A DNA stretch of 64,000 bases, taken from assembly GCA_007753915.1 (NCBI GenBank), contig CP036352.1, positions 62,001 to 126,000 on the forward strand. Direction: 5' to 3'. This document shows, piece after piece, positions 46,495 through 56,000 of the stretch (its first letter is position 1; each line of letters opens with the position of its first letter). The DNA comes from Phycisphaerae bacterium RAS2 (lineage in GTDB: Bacteria > Planctomycetota > Phycisphaerae > UBA1845 > UTPLA1). The notes under the pieces are model-generated. The model saw nothing but the letters and a program-made list of their open reading frames with translations. It was not told the origin of the DNA and ran no database searches. The position numbers and the translations under genes were made by a program.

Positions 46495-47999
46495 TCGAGT
46501 CGCCATAGGGTTCCGTCCGGTCGGTCTTCGAGCGTGATGCCCAGGGCGGTCAGTTGTTTGCGCACGTGGTCGGCGATTTGAAACTGCTTGGCCTGTCGCG
46601 CCTGATTGCGGACCTCGATCAGCAGTTCGACGAGCTTGGCCGTCTTGTCGTCGCCCACCGACTTCGTCATTGGCGGTTGTTCAAACAGACCCAGCAACCG
46701 GCCAAGCGTGATGAAGGTTCCGGCGGCGTCGACGGCAATGCCCCGGGCGGACTTGTCTTCGCTCGTCTCCAGCCGCGTTGCATCGAGGAAGCGATTGATC
46801 AGGCCGGCGATATCAAACAGCACTCCGATCGCGCCGGCGGTGTTGAAGTCGTCGTCCATGGCCTCGAGGAAGCGGATTCGTGCCTTGAGCATGTCATCAA
46901 TCAGCGCGAGCGAGTGGCCCTGCAGCGCCGGCTCGGTGAGGCGATCGATGTCGCCGGCAGGCTGATAGGGGTCGTGCTCGGTTGCGCGGTGCAGGCGCTC
47001 CAGGAGGCGGTGGAACGTGGACAGACCGGTCCGGGCGGCTTCGAGCGTCGCGTCGGAAAAGTCGATCGGCGAACGATACTGCGACTGGAGAATGAGAAAG
47101 CGCAGCAGCTCCGGCGGGTGCTGCTTCAGCAGGTTCACCAGTTGCAGCGACGCCATGACCTTTTCGAATTCGGGATCGCTCTTGGAAATCTTCTTGGTGT
47201 TGAATCGCGTCAGGCCGTTGTGCAGCCAGAATCGCGCGAAGGGCTTGCAGGTGGCCGACTCGGCCTGCGCGATTTCATTTTCGTGATGCGGAAACTTGAG
47301 ATCCAATCCGCCGCCGTGGATGTCAAATGTCTCGCCGAGGTATTTCATCGCCATGGCGGAGCACTCGATGTGCCAGCCGGGTCGGCCCTTGCCCCACGGC
47401 GAATCGTATTTCACGTCGTCGGGTTCTTCGGGCTTTGCGGCCTTCCACAGGGCGAAGTCGCCGGGGTTGCGCTTGCCGCCGCGGACGAGTCCCTCGCGCG
47501 TGCCGGCGTGCTGCTCTTCGGCCTTTCGGCGCGAGAGCTTGCCGTAGTCGGCGTCCTTGCTCACGTCGAAATAGACGTCGCCGTCGACGGCATAGGCTGC
47601 GTCGTTGGCGATGAGCTGCTGGATGTGCGCGATGATCTCGGCGATGTGTTCGCTGGCGCGCGGCATGTGGTCGATCGCGCGGACGCCGAGCGTGTTCAAG
47701 ACCTCCACGTACTGCTGCTCAAGGCTGCGAGCTAGTTGCATGACCGACGTGCCCTGTTGGGCGGCCTGGGCGATCAGCTTGTCCTCCACGTCGGTGACAT
47801 TGACGATCCAGGTGACCTTGTAGCCCTTGTGGGTCAGGTAGCGCTTGATGACATCGAAGATGACGGGGCCGACGGCGTGACCGATGTGCGCGGGTTTGTA
47901 GACCGTGGGGCCGCACAGGTAGATGCTGACAAGGCCGGGGATGACCGGTTCGAAGAGTTCCTTCTCGCCGGAGAGGGTGTTGTAGACACGTAGCGTCAT
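46491..47999 (-). CDS. cysS: Cysteinyl-tRNA synthetase
   Basis: A 502-aa class I synthetase that charges tRNA-Cys. The zinc Cys29 (YLCGPTVY), the HIGH motif at 38-41, the SAMAMKYLGETFDIHGGG block, FPHHENEIAQ and the KISKS version of KMSKS are all present, followed by the anticodon-binding C-terminal domain. Its stop overlaps the ruvC start by four bases. It is the first gene of the cysS-ruvC-ruvA-ruvB run; about 110 bases separate it from ispF. Confidence 0.97.
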   Translation of the reverse strand: MTLRVYNTLSGEKELFEPVIPGLVSIYLCGPTVYKPAHIGHAVGPVIFDVIKRYLTHKGYKVTWIVNVTDVEDKLIAQAAQQGTSVMQLARSLEQQYVEVLNTLGVRAIDHMPRASEHIAEIIAHIQQLIANDAAYAVDGDVYFDVSKDADYGKLSRRKAEEQHAGTREGLVRGGKRNPGDFALWKAAKPEEPDDVKYDSPWGKGRPGWHIECSAMAMKYLGETFDIHGGGLDLKFPHHENEIAQAESATCKPFARFWLHNGLTRFNTKKISKSDPEFEKVMASLQLVNLLKQHPPELLRFLILQSQYRSPIDFSDATLEAARTGLSTFHRLLERLHRATEHDPYQPAGDIDRLTEPALQGHSLALIDDMLKARIRFLEAMDDDFNTAGAIGVLFDIAGLINRFLDATRLETSEDKSARGIAVDAAGTFITLGRLLGLFEQPPMTKSVGDDKTAKLVELLIEVRNQARQAKQFQIADHVRKQLTALGITLEDRPDGTLWRLE

Positions 48000-48108
48000 G
48001 CAGGGTCCGTTCCAGTCTCATGCGAGCATGGGCGCCAGGGGCCGCGACCATGCTACCCGTTGAATGTTTTGATACAGGATAACGAAGCAAAGCGAGGCGT
48101 GGAAGCGC

Positions 48109-48609
48109 TCACGCGCGGATGCGGTGCGTCATGCCGACCACGCACGTGCAGCCCATTGCCTCGCCGCGGCCGATGGCGTCGACGCCCTCGTTGGTTTTGG
48201 CTTTGATGCTGACGCGATCTTCGGAGATTCCGAGCAGGGCAGCGACGTTGGCGCGGATGGCGGCTTTGTGCGGCGAGAGCTTTGGCCGTTCGGCGTGAAT
48301 CACGACATCGACGTTGGCCGGTGCGAGGCCGCGCGACGCGGCGACGGCGAGGGCGTGCGTGAGAAAGCGCGTGCTGTCGGCGGCGGCGTTCGCCGGGTCG
48401 GTATCGGGAAAGTGCTCGCCGATGTCCGGCAGGCCGGCCGCGCCGAGGATGGCGTCGGTGACGGCGTGCAGCACGAGGTCGGCGTCGCTGTGGCCGACGA
48501 GATGCTGGTCGATGGGCAGCTTGAGTCCGCCGAGCGTAAGCGGCCCCCCGGGCGCAAGGCGGTGCAGATCGGTGCCGATGCCGACGCGGTGGATGGGAGT
48601 GTCATTCAT
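48109..48609 (-). CDS. ispF: 2-C-methyl-D-erythritol 2,4-cyclodiphosphate synthase
   Basis: A 166-aa MEP-pathway enzyme that makes the cyclic diphosphate for isoprenoid synthesis. Zinc ligands are in GTDLHRL and VGHSDADLVLHA, substrate contacts in DIGEHFPDTDP, and the C-terminal motif is IKAKTNEGVDAIGRGEA. It begins three bases after the dapF stop, so the two are probably cotranscribed. Confidence 0.96.
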   Translation of the reverse strand: MNDTPIHRVGIGTDLHRLAPGGPLTLGGLKLPIDQHLVGHSDADLVLHAVTDAILGAAGLPDIGEHFPDTDPANAAADSTRFLTHALAVAASRGLAPANVDVVIHAERPKLSPHKAAIRANVAALLGISEDRVSIKAKTNEGVDAIGRGEAMGCTCVVGMTHRIRA

Positions 48610-48612
48610 GCG

Positions 48613-49617
48613 TCACGCATCCTCGTCGCGCGGCCAGACACCGCTGAAGACCTCTACCGCCGGACCGGTTTTGTAAACATGATTCGGCGATGGTTGTTGA
48701 TTGTCCGAGCCGGGCCAGTTTTGGCCCGAAGTGGATGTCGCGCGCTTCGCCGCTTGATTGCGGCGGCTCGGATCGGTTGAGGGATCGTGCATCCATTCGA
48801 TTTCCAGATCGCCACCGGGCAAATGCAGCAGTGCACTCGCATCGAGCCGATCTTCCAGCACGCCGGCGACAAGCACGGCGCAGGCGCCGGTGCCGCAGGC
48901 CTTCGTGATGCCGCTTCCGCGCTCCCAGGTGCGCATCGTGACTTCGCGCGGCGAGATGACCTGCGCGAAGTGGGCGTTGACGCGATTGGGAAAGGCCGCG
49001 TGCCGCTCGATGAGCGGGCCGATGTGTTTCAGGTCAATCGCGGCGACATCCTCGACGAAGAAGACCGCGTGGGGATTGCCCATCGAGACACAGGTCATCG
49101 TGAGGCGCTCGCTACCGACTTGCAGCGGCTGTTTGATGCAGCGCTCGACCTGGGAAAGCGAGGCCGTGCCGCCGAGATCAACGGGAATCTCGCACGGGGC
49201 GAGAATCGGCGGCCCCATGTCAACACGCACCCGCTCGACGCGACCATCGCGCAGAAAGCACGTTGTCTCCAGCACGCCGCGGTCGGTTTCGATGCGAATC
49301 GTTCGCGTGTCGCCGCCGCTCTGCTCTCGCCCGGCCAGCGCGTGATCGACGGCGTACTTGGCGACGCAGCGGATGCCGTTGCCGCACATTTCGCCGCGCG
49401 AGCCGTCGGCGTTGTACATCTCCATGCGCACATCGGCGGGCACGCCAGGCTGCGGCGGGCCGATCAAGATGAGGCCGTCCGAGCCGATGCCGCGATGACG
49501 ATCGCTCACGGCGCGAGCCAGCGGCGCATGTTGCTCGACGGGGATCGGATGGCGAAACGCGTCTACGTAGACGTAGTCGTTTCCGAGGCCGTGCATCTTG
49601 GTGAAATCAAATCTCAT
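48613..49617 (-). CDS. dapF: Diaminopimelate epimerase with inserted segment
   Basis: A 334-aa enzyme that interconverts LL- and meso-diaminopimelate for lysine and peptidoglycan. The two catalytic Cys are in EMCGNGIRCVAKY and KACGTGACAV. Between LEIEW and HVYKTGPAVEV, where the family normally has about five residues, there are about 35 (residues about 275-308), encoded by a hairpin-forming DNA element. The segment is polar and low in hydrophobics (TDPSRRNQAAKRATS), so it could loop out. The reading frame is kept. The Met usually seen before TGPA is Lys. Confidence 0.95.
   Translation of the reverse strand: MRFDFTKMHGLGNDYVYVDAFRHPIPVEQHAPLARAVSDRHRGIGSDGLILIGPPQPGVPADVRMEMYNADGSRGEMCGNGIRCVAKYAVDHALAGREQSGGDTRTIRIETDRGVLETTCFLRDGRVERVRVDMGPPILAPCEIPVDLGGTASLSQVERCIKQPLQVGSERLTMTCVSMGNPHAVFFVEDVAAIDLKHIGPLIERHAAFPNRVNAHFAQVISPREVTMRTWERGSGITKACGTGACAVLVAGVLEDRLDASALLHLPGGDLEIEWMHDPSTDPSRRNQAAKRATSTSGQNWPGSDNQQPSPNHVYKTGPAVEVFSGVWPRDEDA
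48704..48772. repeat. Hairpin element inserted in frame in dapF
   Basis: The outer arms are TCCGAGCCG (48704-48712) and CGGCTCGGA (48764-48772). Inside are two hairpins: CGGGCCA-GTTT-TGGCCCG (48711-48728) and GCCGC-TTGATT-GCGGC (48749-48764). The element coincides with the extra segment of the DapF protein. Its ends match those of the intergenic palindrome at 12026. Confidence 0.7.
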
Positions 49618-49626
49618 GAGTGCCGA

Positions 49627-50058
49627 TCAATCTGGATTGATTTTCGTCTGCGGTGCCTTGGGCAACGCATCGAGGTTTTCGTTGGAGCGAAGATCGCTTC
49701 GGAGGTGCGTCTTGCGAGTTGCCTTATCGTACGCAATCACGAATCGATCCGGCCCGGGCTTCTCTGACTTCTTGAGATACTCGTACAGTTGCAAATCGTG
49801 GACGACGTACATGCCGTTCTCTTTTGGAGTATGGCGACGCCAAAAGACCATGAGTTCATAGTCGGTACAGGAAAGTTCCCATCCGGATTCTGTCAGCGCG
49901 TTCGTCGCGTGTTCTTCCGCAAGGCCCCATCTGACTTTCTCATTATGATTCGGGTCATTTATTAGACAACCTGAAAGGAACAGCGTTGTGCCGCTGGCCA
50001 GCATCAAGAGCGTCGCATGACAGATATGCTTCGACAAGGGCATTGCTGGCTTAATCAT
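49627..50058 (-). CDS. Small lipoprotein, unknown
   Basis: A protein of about 143 aa with a signal peptide and lipobox (LFLSGC, Cys near residue 31). A short mature domain follows, with paired Trp/Tyr positions (GWELSCTDYELMVFWRRH, YVVHDLQLYEYLKKS). The start may be ATG at 50058, which overlaps the upstream megasynthase stop, or ATG at 50043; neither has a strong ribosome site. The overlap suggests coupling to the lipid synthase operon, but a functional link is unproven. Confidence 0.6.
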   Translation of the reverse strand: MIKPAMPLSKHICHATLLMLASGTTLFLSGCLINDPNHNEKVRWGLAEEHATNALTESGWELSCTDYELMVFWRRHTPKENGMYVVHDLQLYEYLKKSEKPGPDRFVIAYDKATRKTHLRSDLRSNENLDALPKAPQTKINPD

Positions 50059-53000
50059 TCGCAACGAGCCGAATCCCGAACTCTTTCATCTCGTAGATGA
50101 TAATCCCGTCCACGCTCAAAAACCCGTCGGCGACGAGCAGCGGTTCGGGGCTGTCGTCGCGGCGAGTGATGGCGGCGGAAACTTCGACGCGCCGATTTCG
50201 CGGGATAATCTGCCCTCGGTATTGCCACTCGTGGGCCAGCCCGACGGCGATGGATTCGAATCGATGCGTCGCTGCCAGCGCCGGCCAGCGATCGCGTGCA
50301 TAAGCCTTGAGAAGTTGCAGGAACGACTCCAGCCCCAGCGAACCAGGCCAGACCGGGTCTTGGTAGAAATGTGCCTTGAAGAACCACGCCGATGGATCGA
50401 CGGTCGTTGAGCCGGCGATGTAGCCCAACCCTTGCGGGCCGCCGTCGGGGAGCAAGGCGTCGATGCGATCGATCATGCGAAATGCACGGCCGGGCAGGGC
50501 AAGGCCGGCTTCGAGATCGCGATTCGATTCAGCCGCATCGTCCGGCGCGAACGGCGGATCGTCAGGCAGATCGAACGGCGCGCGGCCGGCGGAGAGTTGC
50601 TCGGCGGCGGGGACGAATCGCCGCGCGGCGGCATCCCGAATACCGACCTGCTGTGCAAGCGCGGTCGCCGAGAAAAAGCCGAATGACGTATCGCCGCTGT
50701 AGATCAATTCATCGCCGCGGCGCATTTCGAAATCGAACTTTTGGATAATCATGCCGCCGGCGCGGGAGACGCTCGTCATTCGAACGCGAGTCGTGAGCGT
50801 GGCGGGTTCAGCAAAAACTTCGGCGTGCTGCACCGCGCGGCCGCCCAGATTGCGGAAGCTTAAATCGACGTCGCTCGTGAGCGCAGAGCCGCAGTAGGCA
50901 GCGAGCCAGCCGCAGGGCTGCAAGGCGATTTCGAGCAGCACGGCGAATGGCATCGCGCGTTGTCGATTCGCGGCGAAATACCACGCGCCGGGTTGCGGCA
51001 CGCCGTCTGTCGCAACAGGCACGTCGTACTCGGCCGTGATCCAACCGCCCGGTTCGAGCACCCACGGCGGCGGCTCGATGTCCACGACGCGATCGAGGAA
51101 TTGATACGGCGGACCCGGCAGGCGAGCGATGCGTCGCTGCGAATCGAAAATGGCGTACGGCTCGCCGAACGCGTCGGAGGGTTTGCCGATGGCGAAAGCG
51201 AGAATGCGGTCCGTGTCGTAAATCGCCGCGCGGCGCGGGGCGATCGCGCTGAAAGTCGACGGATCGCTATCCATCGATTTCGCTATTGTCTGTGAATCGG
51301 GGTGGCATGGCCGCGGCTGTTGGCGGCCATGCTCTGCTGTGTCCGGGCGGACATATTCCCATGCCGCCTCAATCTCCTCGCGCGAAAGTCCCGTCACCTG
51401 CAGCGACATATTGTCCATGCGTACGATGCGTTTGTCGTCGGCGTACATGAGTGCGTCGGCGAGAACGTAGGGCGCCTGCATGCCGTCGGCCTTGGCGCGA
51501 TAGCCGATCTCTTTGATATGCAGTTCGTATCGTACGGTGCGAGTGCTTGTGGTGACAGGTCCGCGACACTGCAAAGCGCTGGCGACCCCGGGAATCGGCT
51601 CGTAGCAAACGCCGTCGCGCTCGCCGACCCAGCCGACGCGGAGCAGGAAGAATCGCAGCGTGTGCACGCAGCACTCGTACATGAGCGTGCCGGGCATGAC
51701 CATGTCATCCACAAAATGGCACGTCAGGTACCAGTCGTCGGGTTGCACGTCGGCCTCGGCGATGACGAGACCGAGTCCGAACCGTCCGCCGTGCAAATCG
51801 AGCGTCGTCACGCGATGGATGAGCGTCATGCGTCCGTCGGGCAGGCGCAGTGGATCGCGAAGCGACAATTTATCGAACGGTGCGCCGAAGCATCCGCCGA
51901 GGTCGCCGCGGCGCAGCGCATCGAGCTGCGCATCGCCGAACGACTGCGGTGCGTCTTGCTGCACGATTGGTGCAAAGTCGCCCGTGACGCGTCCGCCGGC
52001 CGGGGCTTTGTCATCGGCGGTGAGAACGATGCCGTGCGAATTCTCGATTTCCCGCGTGGTAAAGAAACCGGCGCAGCCGTCGCGCATGGTGAGGACGGTC
52101 TCCCCGTTGATCGTGCCGTCGAACTGGAAAAAGAACAGGTACGTTTCGCCTTGTCGGACGAAGCGGTCGATGGTGATGTCGTAACGAATCGTCTTGCCGG
52201 GCCGCGGCAGGCCGCGATGAAACGTGACGGTCGCATCAAGCAGGCGGTAGGCGCGGACGCCTTTGGCGACGAAATCAATACCGAGGTAGCCGGACAGGAA
52301 CAGATCGGCCTGGCCCGCTTCGACCGTGATGCTGATCGGAGCCCGGTCGCCGTCGAGGTACCACGCGCCGGGGAGCACGTCGTGCTCGGTGACGACGCGG
52401 CCGTGCGTGAGCGAGCCTTTCTCGCCGTCGATTTCGAGAATGCGATCGACGAGCATGAGCGGTTCGTCGGGCAGGCGCACGCGGACGGGATAGGTGTCTA
52501 CGACGGCGAACTCGGGGCCGAGAACGCCGGCGACGCGGCCGACCGCGAATTCAAGACATTTGGCGCGATCCAGCAGGGGCGGCGCGGCGACGATCCGAGC
52601 CGGATGACTCGGCGGTGTGTTTTGCGCGATCACCGGGGCGACACGTCCCGGCTCTGTAGGGTCGGCGTGCTCCGACTCCGCGAAATCTGTCAGCAACTTC
52701 GCCGTGTCCGCCAGCGCGTTGCGCGAGAATCGAAGAAACGTCTCGTGGGCCTGCGATGCGGCATTCGTTGTCACGTGAAACGCCGTGATCAATTCTGATT
52801 CGCTTTGTCCGGCGAGCGATGGCGCGGTCGCAGAAGATGGAACGGCAATCGGGTGTGTGATTGCCGTTGCGGCCGCGTCGAGTGCCGGCGCGGCGTGGCG
52901 ACGTGTGGATGGCAATCGCGGCTTGCCCAGACGCACGCCAACTGGAACGCGAACGGTCGCGTCGGTGCGCGTCGGTGTCTTCTCCCCGCTCTGCCCGGGC

Positions 53001-56000
53001 GACGGCGCATCAGCCGATTGAAACAACGGCGCGAAGTCAATCGGAACGCCCTCCGCGTAGAGCGCCGCCAATAGGTGAATGAACTCGCCGGTTTCGTCTT
53101 CGCCGCGCGGCACGGCCGACCGCGCGAAGTGCGGCCGCCCCTCGAGGATGCGACCGATCATGCGCGTGCAACTCGCCTGCGGGCCGATCTCGACGAACCG
53201 GCGCACGCCGTCGGTCCAGGCCCGTTCGATGAGCGCGGGAAAGTCGAAGCCCGTCATCGCCTGGCGCGTGATGGATTCGGCGGCGCTGGCGCGCGTCACC
53301 TCATACGATGTCGCCGCCGCCGCGCTGTAGTAGCGCACGCCGCTCGGTGGAGTCGTCTCAAGCAAATGAATGTCGCGATACGCCTGCTCGACCGATTTCG
53401 CCGCATCGCAGTGAACGGTCGGCACGCCGTCCGGCACGACCCCGCGACAACGCAGTGCCTTCATCATGGCATCCACATCGGACCGCAGGCCGCCGATCAC
53501 GCACTCATCGGGCGTGTTGACGATCAACAGCCGCGCCCGGAGCGGCCGGCCCTCGCGCTCGTATTCGGCCAGCGCCTTGCGCACGACGTCGGCCGATCGC
53601 GGGACGACGACCGCGTGCCAGTCGATGTTGTCATGGTCCGGCAGGCTCCAGCTTCGGCGCAGCGAGTCATACGGCGGGCCTAACTCCGAACCGAACAACG
53701 GCGACGCCGACATGCGGCGCAGAATCTCGTCGGGGGCTTGCCAGGCGCGCGTGGCGAAGAGACCGACCGATTCACCGAGGCTGTAGCCGATGACGGCGCT
53801 GGGACGGACGCCGAAGCTGGCCAGCAAATCGGTGACGGCCATGCCGAAGCCGACCTGTCCGAAGATCGGGCGGCGCAGATCGGCCGCGACCGTGCGTTCG
53901 AAATCGTGCCGCGCGGCGTCGTCGGCAAAACGCCACGGCGCGAACCAGCCAGCCATCATCAGCGAGGCGGCGTGCTCGGAATCGCGTTCCAGAGCAGCGA
54001 GCGCCGAGGGGAACGCATTGAACAGCGCGCTGCCCATGCCGAGGTAGTGATTGCCGGAACCGGGATAGACGAACGCGATATCGCCCGCGCGGCGGTGCGC
54101 ATCGGGTGAGTAATACACGCCATCGCGCCCATCGAGCGCAACGTCGGCATGGAGCGACAGCGCGGCGAGTGCGGCATCGATGGCGCAGCGCAGCGCAGAC
54201 ATGTCCATGGCGACCAGCGCAAGCGTTCGAGAGTCATTCGGCGCGGGGCCGGACTGACGACGCGCGGTGTTCCCGTCATTTGTCTTGAACCATCGATGGG
54301 CGATCCGGTGCACGTCGTCGTCCGACCGCTCCGCGAAATGCGCCAACTGGTCAAGCTGCGAGATGAGTTGGGAATTGGTGACGGCGCACAGGCAGAAGAC
54401 CGCCGGAGCGGCGGAATGGGTCGACCAAGGAGCGATCGTCGCGTGCGGTTTCCGCGCTGGCTCTTCCAACAGGATCGCAACGGATTCGCCGAGCGCAGAC
54501 GACGCTGCGGCGACGGCGCGGCGCGGGCCGATGGCTCGATCGTGCAGCCAGTGAGTCGGTCGCGCAAGGCAGCGCGAAGAATCGGCGAGATCGAGCGAGT
54601 CGGATGGAAGGGTCTTGTGGTGCAGCGCCAGCGCGGCACGGACCAGCGAGCCGATTCCGGTGGCAGCGCCGGCGGCACCGTGCGTGGCGTTCACGTCCCA
54701 CGCGCCGCGTGGGCTGAAGCCCGCGGCTCGTTGGGCGGGCGAGATACCTCGGGCGCGCGCGGAGGAAAATTCGGTCAATAAAGCGTAAACGCGATCACCG
54801 TCTCGCTCGGCATCGTCCAGTCGCTTGAGCACGACGGTTGCCGCGCCCTCGGCAACTTGCTTCGGCTCTTCACCTGAATCACGCTTTGATTGCGTCGTCG
54901 CCCACACGGCGCGCACGTCGCCGGCCAGATCGACCGCTCCGGCGACGGCCGCATCGATCTCGCCGCGCTGCAACATTCGCGCGGCGATCTCCACCGCTCG
55001 CAAGCCCGACGCGTCCTCGCATGAGACTGCAAAGCACGGTCCCCCGAACTGGAACTCCCGCGCAATGCGGCTGGCGATCATGCCACCCAGCGCGCCGACG
55101 GTTCGCGGCGCGTTTAACGCCGGACCGGTGGCGTCGCGCAGCTCGTCCAGCCACGATTCGAGATGCTCTTCATCCAGCGCCAGCCCCAGCGCCTCCGCCC
55201 AGCGGCGCACCTGCTCCGCGAGCCACCACCGCAGGTGAAAGTTCGTCGTCTCGAAGTCCAGCGTCATTCCGATCAGCGCCGCGACGCGCGGCCGTCGACC
55301 TCGCATCGGCATCTTTGCGTCGGTCATCGCGGCGGCGACGGATTCGAGCATGACGAGCTGTTGCGGCAAAATCTCGGGCAACTCCGCCGGAGGAATGTGA
55401 TAGCGGGTAATGGGAACTTCCAGATCGCGCAGGTAGACCCCGCGCGCGGCCGATCGCGCAAGTCCGTCGTGAAGCAGACTGTCGAGGTAGTCTTCAACTC
55501 CGCGCCAGCGATTGGGTGGTCGCGTCCGCGCCGTGGCGCCGTCACCGGCTGGATCATCATGAAACATCGCGCGTGCAATTGCATCGAGCGATTCGCACCG
55601 CCCGAATCGGGCGTCCATGCCGACGATTGCGATGGGCGATTCGGTCGCAATCCTGCCGGTGATTGACATGGGACGGGCAGCAGCCGAATCCGTAGCGTGT
55701 TCCTCAATCAGCACGTGTGCATTGATGCCGCCGAAGCCGAAGGCGCTGATCGCGGCGCGCCGCGGCGCGTTCTCTTCGCGGCGATTCCACGGCTGCGGCG
55801 CAGTGAGTACGCGGAACGGCGAATCGACGAGCGGGCTGCTTGGCCCGGGGCGTGTGAAGTTTGCCGACGGCGGCAGCACGCCCTCTCGCATGGCCAACAG
55901 CACCTTGATCAACCCGGCCGCACCGGCTGCCGTCAGCAAGTGGCCGACATTGGACTTGACCGATCCGATCGGCACGGGCGATTGCGATTCCGGCACACCG

